Shown here: piece by piece, positions 8,173-18,066 of the stretch
Position numbering within the stretch: position 1 is the first letter of the stretch
Layout: each line of letters opens with the position of its first letter
Assembly (NCBI GenBank): GCA_027486105.1
Contig: JAIXPV010000586.1
Location: 1 to 36,404 of the forward strand
Origin: Runella sp.
Lineage (GTDB): Bacteria > Bacteroidota > Bacteroidia > Cytophagales > Spirosomataceae
Direction: 5' to 3'
Length of the DNA: 36,404 nucleotides
Notes under the pieces: model-generated
Database searches by the model: none
Seen by the model: only the letters and a program-made list of their open reading frames with translations
What the model was told of the DNA's origin: nothing
Program-made: the position numbers and the translations under genes

Positions 8173-11100
8173 TTATTTAAGCCCCAACCCCTCATACACC
8201 ACCTGCATAATGGCCGTGCGGACGTTGAGGGTGGGGATTTTGTTGTTGTCGCGCGTGGGATAGACGCGGTTGGAAAGGAAAACGTAGTTGAGGTTATAGG
8301 CGGGGTCGTTCCAAATCATAATACCCGTATAACCCGTATGGCCGTAGCTCATCGGCGTGGCACTTTTGGGCGCATTACCGCAATCTCTTCCCCGACAAGG
8401 TTTATCAAAGCCTATCCCACGACGCGACTCAGGGAATTGATAACTCGTAAACTCGTTCATGGTGTTTTCGGAAATAAACGACTCACCGCCGTAGCTGCCT
8501 TTTTGGAGGTACAGTTGTGTTACTTTCATGAGGTCGTTGGCGTTACCAAAAAGCCCCGCGTGACCGCTGAGCCCACCCAACATACTGGCGCCTTCATCGT
8601 GTACGCGCCCGTGGATGAGCGTTTCGCGGTAGAAAGTATCCCGCTCACTGGGCACAATTTTGCTCAAATCATAAAAGCGTCGCGGATTGAAAGTCAGCGA
8701 ATTAGCACCTATTTTACGATAAACGTTGGTTTTTAAATAATCTTCAAACGGCACCCCCGTGATGTTTTGCACCACCTGCGGGTACAGAATGAAAGATAAG
8801 TCTGAATAGATGTATTCCTTTTTCTCGTTAAGCGGCGATTCGCGAATGGCATCGAAAATCTTCTTTTGGTATTTTTTGTGCAACCAAAGGCTATCCGTCA
8901 CCTGAACCGTGTACGGCCCATGGGCGGTTTTGCCCCAGCTAAAGGTCTTTTTCTTCCAAGTACCGTCGGCATTTTTGGTATCACGCCAGAATGGAATCCA
9001 CGCTTTCAGGCGCGCCTGGTGCGTCAGCACTTGCCGCCAGACCAAATCGGCTTTGTTGGATTTGTCATAACTGGGCAAATAATCCTTCATCGTTCCGTCC
9101 AGATTGAATTTGCCTTCGCTGTGCAATCGTGCCAAGGCCATGGTCGAGCCAGCAATCTTGGTTACCGACGCAAAATCGTACAAATCCGTCAACTGAACGG
9201 GGCGCGGCGGCACATTTACCATCTTCAACGGAGTTGGATACACATGCGTGCCGTAGGCTTTGCGATAAAATACCTTTCCGTCTTTGGCGAGCTGAACCAC
9301 GATACTCGGCGTTGCTTTTTGGGCAATGGCGTTGTTGGCCAATGAGTCAATCTTGAAGGAAAGCCATTGGCTATTTAACCCCACTTCTTCGGGAATCGTG
9401 TATTTGAGGCGACCGATGGCAGGAATGTCTAAACCCGCACCGTAGCCAAACTGCGCATTGACCGTTACGGGGAGTTTGCCTTTGGCAGGAATGGCTCCAA
9501 ACAACAATTGCGCCGACAATTCTTCGGTAAACGGCGTCAATTGGTAGGCCATCACTAGTGCTTTGGCATTTGAAATATCCTCCAATTTATTGAGCGAATA
9601 CGCATTTCCAAAAACCGTTATGATTGAATTACCGTTGTTGGCCAACTCTTTTACCCACGTGGCCGTAGTGGGCGTGATCCCATAATTTGTTCCAGGACGG
9701 ATGTTGTTGAGGTGCGCTCCTACCAGCACCACATCATAGCTTTTCAGCGCCGCCCGAACACGCGATTGCACGCTGTCGGGGGTTTGAGGATGAATGATAA
9801 AATGGTCTACGTTGGTATATAAAGAAAGTGTTTTTTGGAACGTAGTCAGGTCGCCCGTTGAGGCTGTTTCATTGCGTGTACCCAAGGCCACGATACCATC
9901 TTTGGTGGCCGCTGTGGCAGCAGGCGCATCAGTTAAGGAAACGGAAGCAATCGTTATTTTATCTAAATGCTTAATGGGCAAAATATAGCCTTCATTTTTC
10001 AAAACCGTCAGCGCATTTTCGGTCAGCAGTCGATTGAGCAATTCAGATTCTTTGTCATTAATATCGGCGATCAGATTTTTGGTTTCAATGGGTTTGAATT
10101 TATCTAATCCAACCCACGCTTTGGCGGCCAATACTTTCTTGACCCGCGCGTCTATTTCGGCCTGACTGATGCGCCCTTCGGCAATGGATTTTTTGATTTC
10201 GGCAATGGCGGCGGATACGTTGGGGCTAAATTCTAGCACATCCATACCTGCTTCCAGTCCTTTGGCGTCGCCAGTTCCGTTGGGGAAATACTTGGTTAAG
10301 CCTTTCATGTTCATTGCATCCGAATAAATAAGGCCGTTGAAGTGCAGTTGGTCTTTCAATAAGCCCGTCACGATAGGTTTTGAAAGCGTAGAAGGCACAT
10401 TTTTGGCCGTATCCAATACTGGTATTGCCAAATGGGCCATCATGATGCCGTCGGCACCTTTCTCGATGAGTTTACGGAAAGGGTACAATTCTACGGAGTC
10501 TAACCGCGCGCGGTTGTGCGGAATAACGGGCAATTCAAAATGCGAATCAACGCCCGTATCGCCATGACCAGGGAAGTGTTTGAGCGAACTCAAAATCCCC
10601 CCGTCCTGCATTCCTTTCATGTACGCATACGATTTTTCGAATACTTTTTGGGGATTTTCACCAAACGACCGAAAGTTAATAACGGGGTTGTTGGCGTTGT
10701 TGTTAACGTCGACCGAAGGGGCAAAATTGATGTGGATGCCCAAGCGTTTTTTTTGTGCCGCCAGCGCTTTGCCCATTCTATAAATCAGGTCATCATTGCC
10801 CTGAATCGCCCCCAGCGTCATCTGGTATGGGAAGCGCACCGCACTGTCTAGGCGCATGGCCAAGCCCCATTCGGAGTCCATTGCCACCAGCAGCGGCACT
10901 TTGGAAATCGACTGATAGTAATTGGTCAGTTGCGCCTGTTGCACCGGAGCACCCTGAAAGAAAATAACGCCACCCACTTTGTAGTCGCGAATATACTGCG
11001 CCACCACGCGCGGGTTTGAGAAAGTAGTGTCGATGATGACTCGTTTGGGATTCATGGGATACCCGTGGGCCGCCACCATAATCAGCTGCGCTATGCGCTC

Positions 11101-11238
11101 GTCGGGCGTCAGGCTATTAAAGACCGAATCTACCCAGCGTTGGTTAGGGTTTTGCAAAAAAGGTGGTGTAATTTGGGCAAAAGAGGAAGTTGCAATGCAA
11201 AAAAATGAAAAGAGAAATAAAAACAGAGGCTTTTTCAT
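8173..11238 (-). CDS. GH3 beta-N-acetylhexosaminidase fused to C-terminal serine beta-lactamase-like (class C/S12) domain
   Basis: NagZ-type GH3 motifs (SSLKHFPGHGDTGVDSHFELP, IYSDAMNMKGL) in the N-terminal half; C-terminal half has DFASVTK (SxxK) and a beta-lactamase/penicillin-binding-like sequence (YSDLSFILYPQVVQNITG, SYGHTGYTG). Confidence 0.9.
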   Translation of the reverse strand: MKKPLFLFLFSFFCIATSSFAQITPPFLQNPNQRWVDSVFNSLTPDERIAQLIMVAAHGYPMNPKRVIIDTTFSNPRVVAQYIRDYKVGGVIFFQGAPVQQAQLTNYYQSISKVPLLVAMDSEWGLAMRLDSAVRFPYQMTLGAIQGNDDLIYRMGKALAAQKKRLGIHINFAPSVDVNNNANNPVINFRSFGENPQKVFEKSYAYMKGMQDGGILSSLKHFPGHGDTGVDSHFELPVIPHNRARLDSVELYPFRKLIEKGADGIMMAHLAIPVLDTAKNVPSTLSKPIVTGLLKDQLHFNGLIYSDAMNMKGLTKYFPNGTGDAKGLEAGMDVLEFSPNVSAAIAEIKKSIAEGRISQAEIDARVKKVLAAKAWVGLDKFKPIETKNLIADINDKESELLNRLLTENALTVLKNEGYILPIKHLDKITIASVSLTDAPAATAATKDGIVALGTRNETASTGDLTTFQKTLSLYTNVDHFIIHPQTPDSVQSRVRAALKSYDVVLVGAHLNNIRPGTNYGITPTTATWVKELANNGNSIITVFGNAYSLNKLEDISNAKALVMAYQLTPFTEELSAQLLFGAIPAKGKLPVTVNAQFGYGAGLDIPAIGRLKYTIPEEVGLNSQWLSFKIDSLANNAIAQKATPSIVVQLAKDGKVFYRKAYGTHVYPTPLKMVNVPPRPVQLTDLYDFASVTKIAGSTMALARLHSEGKFNLDGTMKDYLPSYDKSNKADLVWRQVLTHQARLKAWIPFWRDTKNADGTWKKKTFSWGKTAHGPYTVQVTDSLWLHKKYQKKIFDAIRESPLNEKKEYIYSDLSFILYPQVVQNITGVPFEDYLKTNVYRKIGANSLTFNPRRFYDLSKIVPSERDTFYRETLIHGRVHDEGASMLGGLSGHAGLFGNANDLMKVTQLYLQKGSYGGESFISENTMNEFTSYQFPESRRGIGFDKPCRGRDCGNAPKSATPMSYGHTGYTGIMIWNDPAYNLNYVFLSNRVYPTRDNNKIPTLNVRTAIMQVVYEGLGLK

Positions 11239-11343
11239 GTAAATCAGCGATAATGCCGGTGTTGATGGTTATTGATAGTCAAAGGTTGAAAAAAGGTAGG
11301 CATAAGTCAAATCTCGTTGCCAAAAAGATTGTGACCTCCCACA

Positions 11344-11379
11344 AAAAGCCCCACCAAAACCAACTTCGGTGGGGCTTTT
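11344..11379 (-). terminator. Rho-independent, possibly bidirectional terminator
   Basis: aaaagccccacc ... ggtggggctttt stem with a T-run on either strand; lies downstream of the ELWxxDGT gene on the minus strand. Confidence 0.75.
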
Positions 11380-11688
11380 ATCTATTTATTAGTAATGCTT
11401 TATTTAGGGGTTTGTGCTTCTTAGGTAGCTGTAAAATGTAGAATAAAAAATAAAAAAATATCAATACAAATTACTTATAATCAAACTATTGCAATTTTCA
11501 TTAAGTTTAAAACTCACATCAATCAGGCCATCTTTATTACTTAAATAAATGCGCAAAATTAATTTATACTTCACACTGAGGCGCTAAGTTTTAGATAATC
11601 AACTTTTATACTCTTTGCGCTACTGCGACTTTGCGTGAATAAATTTGCTTAATTACTTAGATAATTTCATTTACAAAAAAAGGAGTCT

Positions 11689-14600
11689 TTAATCGGTTCC
11701 ACATCCTTCAATCTGCGCTTTGAATACCGCCCCCGCTTTGACCTCAAAGCCCGGTCTAAATTCTACGGACTTGCCCGCCTGATAGATTACATCGCTATAG
11801 GTGTTCAGTAGATTTGCGGCTTCAATTCGATGCTCTACCTTAAAATGATGGATAGCTCCTAAAGCCGTTGTTTCGCCGGGATTGCTAAAGATATACTCCT
11901 GCGGGCATTCGGGGCGCATACTCCACAACTCCCTGCCAACATCGGCCCGATAAGCCGAAAAATAAACCCGGCCGTTATGGGCCGAAACTAATTGCGGCGA
12001 AGAGCTGCGGATTCCCGCATCAATGTCCGTCAATCGTACTGTACCTGAGACAGTTCCGTCCGAACGGTACAATTCGTAGCTTTTTTGTTGGGAGCCAGAA
12101 GCAAGAGAAGATTCGTAGGCATTCAAATACAACGAACTATCTCCTTTCGTCATTCGATAGTCAGAAAACAACGTACTTTTCAGTGGTTGGGTCCCCTGAG
12201 CGGTGCCGTTTGATTTCCAGAGTTGTTGGTTAGCAAGAAAATAAAGCTCATTTTTAAAAGTTACCAACGAAAAAGGATTAGAACTGCCTGTTCCTGAGGT
12301 AATATCTTTGACCAATGCTGTCCCTGCCGCCGTACCATCCGACTGCCACAGTTCAGTTCCGTTTGTTGCATCTGATGCTCTAAAAAAGAGTTTTCCATTA
12401 TAGACAATCAACGGCCCGTAGGATTCTTCAAAATAGGGGTTTCGTCCAAAACCGCTGGTCGGCCCCGAATAAATGTCTCTGACCAGCCTCGTGCCCATGG
12501 CTGTACCATCCGACCGCCAAAGTTCATAGCCTAAACTGTCGGTATTAGCAATAAAGTAAAGGGTATCATTATACACTACAAAACCATAAGGCATTGAACT
12601 CGACGCCCCCGCATTAATATCCTTGACCAACGTAGTAGTTGAATCAGTGCCATTTGTGCGCCACAATTCAACGCCAACGTTGGCAGCTCCCTGAGCTGCA
12701 AAATACAGAAATCCTTTATAAGGAATCATTTTTACGGAGGAATCTGCCGCCGAAAAGCTCTGGGCGGGTACTCCCGCTATTTTATCAGTTATCTTATAAA
12801 AACCACTTTGACTGCTTTTATAGAGTCCGTTGGATAGAAAATAAAGTTCATTGTTAAGAGTGGCAAACAGTACTTTTTGGGGAGTGGGCGAAAAAGTATC
12901 AAAAACCTTCGTTGGGGCGGTCTGGCCGTTAGTTTTCCACAAATAGCGCCCGTTGACCATCCAATAAAGCTCATTTTGAAAAACGGTAAAATTATTAAAG
13001 TAGGTAGAAAAAACCGTTGTTCCGGCCGAATGCCCCAAGCTTTCCGAGGTGTTTTTGGTAAAGTCAGCGTACAGCGATGCATTGGTAGCGGCGCTATCAG
13101 TCCTCCATAGCTCTGTCCCCGATTTTCCGTCGTTGGCTGTAAAGAACGTTGAATTGTTAAAATGTACCACTCGACCAAACGGACTCACAGAAGAATTGGC
13201 CGTTTCGGTATTCATATCCTGGACCAAGGTGGTATTGGCCTGCGTTCCATCGGTGCGGTACAACTCAAACCCACAAGCGGGGCTGTAAGCCGTAAACAAA
13301 ACACCCGTCCCTAGCGCCATCGGCACCACACGGGCCAGTTCAAGGCCTAAACTTAGATTCAGGCTTTTGACCAAGACTGTTCCTGCGCTCGTACCATCCG
13401 ATACCCACATTTCGGAGGCATCGCTGGGAGAAGACGCCCTCATAAACGCTATTTTATTGCCAAAAGCAAACGTAGCATTGGTTTCAAAGTAAGAACTGAA
13501 GGTAGAATCAGCGATATTTTTTACCAAAATCGTACCTACTGTGGTGCCGTTCGTTTTCCATAATTCTCGACCATTGATGCCATCATTTGCAAAAAAGAAA
13601 AGGGTGGCTCCAGCCACGGTGAAGCCTGGATTTGAACCAAAAGTCACATCATTATAGGCTCCCGAGCCCAGATTGATGTCTTTTAGCAAGGTGGTTCCAG
13701 CGGTGGTCCCGTCTGATTTCCACAACTCAAACCCTTTCACACCTTCCGAAGCGATAAAGAATAATTGATTGTTAAACACCACGGGGTTTGTCACGTGTCG
13801 CAAAGAATCTTTCACTACTTGGGTGCCCAAGGCCGTACCGTTGGATTTCCACAACCGGGTAGAAACGCTATCATAAGCCGTAAAATACAACTGATTATTA
13901 AGGACTTGTAAATTTCTCGGCCCACTTCCAATCGTTCCAGTATGAATATCTTTCACCAAGACCGTTCCTGCACCGTTGGATTTCCATAATTCGCAACCAT
14001 TAGCGCCATTGGCTGCCTGAAAAAACAAAGTGGTATCAACGACTGCAAAATTAGCTGGGTAGCTCCCCAAAACCCCAGTGTTAATATCTTTCACCATCAC
14101 GGTTCCTGTAGCCGTGCCATCCGTCCGCCACAATTCTGCTCCGTTTACCCCATTATTGGCCTGAAAATACGCCTTTGTTCCAATTACTTTAAACGACTTT
14201 GGATTACTGTCTGCACTTCCAGGGTTAATATTTTTAACCATGTAAGTACCCGCAGCTGTCCCGTTCGTACGCCACAATTCAACGCCCGTACTATCTTGCA
14301 AAAAACTGAAATACAGCACATTATTTAAAACACCCAGTACATTCATGTAAGAATTTCCTGAGGCAGTATTAAACAATTCGGTGGTCCCTGTGATAGAACC
14401 ATTGGTTTTAAACAAGCCGTAGCCACTGCCGTGTTTATGCGCCAAAAAAACCAGCAACCCATTAAAATTCGTCAGATTGGTGGGCGATTGTATATAATCC
14501 CCGGTGGCCGTCATATCTAGCAAAACTGTTCCACTGGGTGTACCGTCAGTTTTGTACAGCAACGTCTCTTTTTCAGACGAGGCAGTATAATAAACCGCTC

Positions 14601-14766
14601 CACTGATGTTGACTGCATTGGCTACGTCCATCGTACTCGCGTTTGTGCCATACACATCCTTGAGTAGTTGTTGTCCATATGATTGAACGAATAAAAGAAG
14701 ATAAAAAATGGTTGTGCAAAATTGTTTCATAACGTTTAATTCAAGCCCGTACTGCCAAACTACCAC
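11689..14766 (-). CDS. ELWxxDGT-repeat exported protein
   Basis: 1025 aa; many copies of ELW(R/K)(T/S)(D/N)GTxxGTxLVKDI; probable signal peptide after MKQFCTTIFYLLLFVQSYGQ; C-terminal YQAGKSVEFRPGFEVKAGAVFKAQIEGC motif common in Bacteroidota surface proteins. The start may be an internal Met. Confidence 0.9.
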   Translation of the reverse strand: MVVWQYGLELNVMKQFCTTIFYLLLFVQSYGQQLLKDVYGTNASTMDVANAVNISGAVYYTASSEKETLLYKTDGTPSGTVLLDMTATGDYIQSPTNLTNFNGLLVFLAHKHGSGYGLFKTNGSITGTTELFNTASGNSYMNVLGVLNNVLYFSFLQDSTGVELWRTNGTAAGTYMVKNINPGSADSNPKSFKVIGTKAYFQANNGVNGAELWRTDGTATGTVMVKDINTGVLGSYPANFAVVDTTLFFQAANGANGCELWKSNGAGTVLVKDIHTGTIGSGPRNLQVLNNQLYFTAYDSVSTRLWKSNGTALGTQVVKDSLRHVTNPVVFNNQLFFIASEGVKGFELWKSDGTTAGTTLLKDINLGSGAYNDVTFGSNPGFTVAGATLFFFANDGINGRELWKTNGTTVGTILVKNIADSTFSSYFETNATFAFGNKIAFMRASSPSDASEMWVSDGTSAGTVLVKSLNLSLGLELARVVPMALGTGVLFTAYSPACGFELYRTDGTQANTTLVQDMNTETANSSVSPFGRVVHFNNSTFFTANDGKSGTELWRTDSAATNASLYADFTKNTSESLGHSAGTTVFSTYFNNFTVFQNELYWMVNGRYLWKTNGQTAPTKVFDTFSPTPQKVLFATLNNELYFLSNGLYKSSQSGFYKITDKIAGVPAQSFSAADSSVKMIPYKGFLYFAAQGAANVGVELWRTNGTDSTTTLVKDINAGASSSMPYGFVVYNDTLYFIANTDSLGYELWRSDGTAMGTRLVRDIYSGPTSGFGRNPYFEESYGPLIVYNGKLFFRASDATNGTELWQSDGTAAGTALVKDITSGTGSSNPFSLVTFKNELYFLANQQLWKSNGTAQGTQPLKSTLFSDYRMTKGDSSLYLNAYESSLASGSQQKSYELYRSDGTVSGTVRLTDIDAGIRSSSPQLVSAHNGRVYFSAYRADVGRELWSMRPECPQEYIFSNPGETTALGAIHHFKVEHRIEAANLLNTYSDVIYQAGKSVEFRPGFEVKAGAVFKAQIEGCGTD

Positions 14767-15105
14767 ATGTTAAATAATAAACTCGCATTCTAATATACGA
14801 TAAAAATTAGGAATTGAAACACCATTTTATATACTATAATACTACAACAGACGGGATATATATTAAACAAAATATACCTAAACGACAAATTTAAAATATT
14901 TCATTTAAAAACAAACTTAAAATATCATTGCGTATCATCGGCTGGGGGTATTTTTCTAAAAAAGACAAAAGAGTTATTTTAGGTAGAAGATTTGGTTTTA
15001 AAAGGCAATAATCCAGCAGCTACTTAGTGGGTGACTACCAAGTAGTGTACCTAGTAAACCATCGTTTTGTGGTATCAAACTGCTTTATTGCACGGTTAGT
15101 CAGTA

Positions 15106-15309
15106 ATGACTTTAACCACTTTTGACGGCAATGTGACCCATACCATGGAACTCAATCGCCTAAAAGCCGAAAATGAGCATTTACGCAAGCCAATGCCAAA
15201 CAGGAAGAAACCATCAGGGTATTGGGAAGTAACATTAAAAATCTTACTCAAACCAACTCTTCAAATGGGAAAATAAATGAGCAAAGAAGGTTACAAAGAC
15301 ACCCTTGAT
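15106..15309 (+). pseudogene. Frame-broken coiled-coil ORF relic
   Basis: MTLTTFDGNVTHTMELNRLKAENEHLRK in one frame; after the coiled coil a different frame continues ANAKQEETIRVLGSNIKNLTQTNSSNGKINEQ, more coherent than the in-frame continuation. Confidence 0.35.
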
Positions 15310-15321
15310 TATCAATAAATT

Positions 15322-15357
15322 AAAAAAGGGAGAACCCATAGAGGCTATCCCTTTTTT
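15322..15357 (-). terminator. Terminator downstream of ricT
   Basis: aaaaaaggga ... tccctttttt 10-bp inverted repeat, 22 nt beyond the ricT stop. Confidence 0.7.
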
Positions 15358-15379
15358 ATTGAATTATGACCAAACTGAG

Positions 15380-16624
15380 TTACTTCTTCTCCCCTCCCCC
15401 TCTTGGTGGGTTATTGGTTTTATTGGGGTTGGCGGCATTGGCCTGAGGATTTCCCCCACCTCCGCCTTTTTTCTTTTTGTTTCTATTGCGATTGCCGCTT
15501 TGCTGCTGATCACGGTCACGGCTACTGAATTTTTTATCCATTTTCGCCAAATCGCTATTGATACCAGGAGCTGGCAACAACGACACGAGCTCTTCGATTT
15601 CGAGTACTTCCAACGAAACCGGTTTTTGTCCTTTGGCATTTAGACTCAATATCCGGTTGACGTTTTCCAGCGAGATTGGGTGCCAAGTGGTGCTGTCATT
15701 CTCGTAGCCAAACCACATGATTTTCTTGAAAATATCCGTTTTCTGAAGATGTGCTTTTCCTTTTTGGGTTTGGAGAGGCGCATCTACATGCGGAATATCT
15801 TTGAGGGCATCAATGTAGGTTTCGAGTTCGTAATTCAAACAGCACTTCAATCGCCCGCACTGACCCGACAATTTGGTCGGATTTAGCGACAAATTTTGAT
15901 AGCGTGCGGCAGAAGTGGTGATATTTTTGAAATCGGTCAACCACGTAGAGCAACATAATTCGCGACCACAGGCACCGATACCACCCAAACGCCCCGCCTC
16001 TTGACGAAGACTAATCTGGCGCATCTCGATACGGGCTTTAAATTCTCCCGCCAATACTTTGATTAATTCACGAAAATCCACGCGCTCGTCGGCTGAATAA
16101 TAGAAAGTGGCTTTGGTGTTGTCTGACTGAAACTCTACATCCGAGAGTTTCATATTAAGTTTCATGTCTTTGACCAACTCTCGGGCGCGGTACATGGTAG
16201 TAAGGTCACGAGCGATACTTTGCTCGTGCTTTTCCAAATCGCGCGGAGTGGCTATTCGATAAATGCTCTTCAGGTTTTCGTCATTGGCCACTTTCTTTTT
16301 GACCATTTGCAGGCGAACCAAATCTCCCTGCAATGATACTGAGCCAATATGATATCCAGAGGCCATCTCGCACACGACGTAGTCGCCAGTGTGTAAATCG
16401 AGTTGATTTATGTTGCGAAAATACTCTTTACGTCCGCCCTTAAATTTAACTTCTACGACATCAAACCGTTTCATCACTGGCACATCCATATCGCTGAGCC
16501 AATCAAAAACGTTCATTTTATTACAGCCACCCGTTCCACAAGCGCCATTATTTTGACAACCGGACGTTTTTTCAGTCAGGCCACGCGTACCGCAACCTCC
16601 GGTTGAACATGATTTACAGGACAT
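15380..16624 (-). CDS. ricT: PSP1 domain / RicT (YaaT)-like protein with Cys-rich N-terminus
   Basis: Cys-rich MSCKSCSTGGCGTRG...; PSP1 core (VVEVKFKGGRKEYFRN) and RIEMRQISLRQEAGRLGGIGACGRELCCSTWL...LSGQCGRLKCCLNYE, diagnostic for the family. Confidence 0.92.
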   Translation of the reverse strand: MSCKSCSTGGCGTRGLTEKTSGCQNNGACGTGGCNKMNVFDWLSDMDVPVMKRFDVVEVKFKGGRKEYFRNINQLDLHTGDYVVCEMASGYHIGSVSLQGDLVRLQMVKKKVANDENLKSIYRIATPRDLEKHEQSIARDLTTMYRARELVKDMKLNMKLSDVEFQSDNTKATFYYSADERVDFRELIKVLAGEFKARIEMRQISLRQEAGRLGGIGACGRELCCSTWLTDFKNITTSAARYQNLSLNPTKLSGQCGRLKCCLNYELETYIDALKDIPHVDAPLQTQKGKAHLQKTDIFKKIMWFGYENDSTTWHPISLENVNRILSLNAKGQKPVSLEVLEIEELVSLLPAPGINSDLAKMDKKFSSRDRDQQQSGNRNRNKKKKGGGGGNPQANAANPNKTNNPPRGGGEKK

Positions 16625-16635
16625 AATTTATAGAA

Positions 16636-16670
16636 TAGTGAGTAGTGAGTAGTGGGTAGTGAGTAGTGAC
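16636..16670. repeat. 7-bp tandem repeat (tagtgag), five units
   Basis: tagtgag tagtgag tagtggg tagtgag tagtgac. Confidence 0.9.
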
Positions 16671-16731
16671 GGGGCTGCCCCAGCAGTAGTGAGTATTTTA
16701 ATACTGACCACAATCCACTAATCACCAGCCC

Positions 16732-18021
16732 CTAGTCGTTATAACGGATTAAATCCAATCCAATATCTTTGCGATAATATTTTCCTTCAAATTGTACCGT
16801 TGCTGCTGCCTTTTGAGACTTACTAACTGCTCCTTCGAGCGAGTTTGCTAAGGCGGTTAAGGTCAACACACGGCCTCCGTTGCTGAGTACCTCGCCATTT
16901 CCATTGGCGACGGTCCCTGCGTGGAAGACGAGCACGTCTTCTATTCTTTCTAACTCTGCAATTTTCTTGCCTTTTTCGTACGCTTCAGGATATCCCCCCG
17001 ATACAAGCACCGTAGTCACGGCTGTTTGCGGCGAAATCAGCAAATCGCTTTCCGCTAGCTTTTGGTCAGCGGCAGCGAGCAAAAGCGTCACAAAATCGGA
17101 CTGAATACGCGGCAATACCACCTCCGTTTCGGGGTCGCCCATGCGCGCATTGTATTCAATCACGTAAGGTTCACCTTTTACGTTCATTAAACCAATAAAA
17201 ATAAATCCGACATATCGGATTCCTTCGGCCTGCAAACCCGCCAAGGTAGGCTTAACGATTTTGTTTTCTACTTTCCGTAGAAAGTTTTCATCTGCAAACA
17301 CAACTGGTGACACGGCCCCCATTCCGCCTGTATTGGGCCCTGTGTCTTTTTCTCCGATTCGCTTATAGTCTTTTGCCTCGGGCAAAATTTTATAGTTGAT
17401 ACCGTCCGTTAATACAAAAACAGACAGTTCGATTCCCCTCAGAAACTGCTCAACGACCACTTTGTTTCCAGCATCGCCAAACTTGGCGTCTACCAGCATA
17501 TCTTGCATGGTAGCTTTGGCAGTGGCGATGTTTTCGGCAATAATAACCCCCTTACCCGCGGCCAATCCATCGGCTTTTAAAACAATGGGCAAAGCGTGTG
17601 ACTCCAGAAAGGTAAGGCCTTCTTCGAGCGTTTCGGAGGTAAATGTGCGAGAAGATGCCGTAGGAATCCCATACTTCAACATGAAGTTTTTGGAAAAATC
17701 CTTGCTTCCTTCCAGTTGGGCACCCAGTCGGTCGGGGCCTACGATTTTGACTCTTGAAAGCTCAGGGCGCGCTTTCAAGAAATCAACAATCCCATTGACC
17801 AGCGGCTCTTCTGGCCCCACAATCACTAATTTAATTTTGAAGTCCGCAATTGCTTTCGCAGTTGCTTCAAAGTCATTATAGCTAAAGGGAAGATTGGTCG
17901 CTACTTGAGCGGTACCTGCATTGCCAGGGGCTACATACAACTCATCACAGTGTGGGCTTTGGGCAATTTTCCAAGCAAAAGCGTGTTCACGTCCGCCCGA
18001 ACCAAGGATTAGAATGTTCAT
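16732..18021 (-). CDS. purD: Phosphoribosylamine--glycine ligase
   Basis: MNILILGSGGREHAFAWKIAQSPHCDELYVAPGNAGTA ... GPEEPLVNGIVDFL ... DTGPNTGGMGAVSP ... EYNARMGDPETEVVLPR. The ORF-track start (18069) adds 16 non-conserved residues. Confidence 0.97.
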   Translation of the reverse strand: MNILILGSGGREHAFAWKIAQSPHCDELYVAPGNAGTAQVATNLPFSYNDFEATAKAIADFKIKLVIVGPEEPLVNGIVDFLKARPELSRVKIVGPDRLGAQLEGSKDFSKNFMLKYGIPTASSRTFTSETLEEGLTFLESHALPIVLKADGLAAGKGVIIAENIATAKATMQDMLVDAKFGDAGNKVVVEQFLRGIELSVFVLTDGINYKILPEAKDYKRIGEKDTGPNTGGMGAVSPVVFADENFLRKVENKIVKPTLAGLQAEGIRYVGFIFIGLMNVKGEPYVIEYNARMGDPETEVVLPRIQSDFVTLLLAAADQKLAESDLLISPQTAVTTVLVSGGYPEAYEKGKKIAELERIEDVLVFHAGTVANGNGEVLSNGGRVLTLTALANSLEGAVSKSQKAAATVQFEGKYYRKDIGLDLIRYND

Positions 18022-18066
18022 CTTTATAATATAAAAGGGATCGCTACGAGTACGATGTTGAGTATT

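Noticed and set aside
8338-10967. Several plus-strand ORFs (e.g. 8338-8736, 8866-9345, 10516-10851)
   Set aside because: Antisense to the well-supported GH3/beta-lactamase ORF; no family-like motifs.
15106-15276. IS3-type transposase OrfA remnant
   Set aside because: The leucine-zipper-like LNRLKAENEHLRK is suggestive, but no HTH, DDE fragment, terminal inverted repeats or target duplication was seen.
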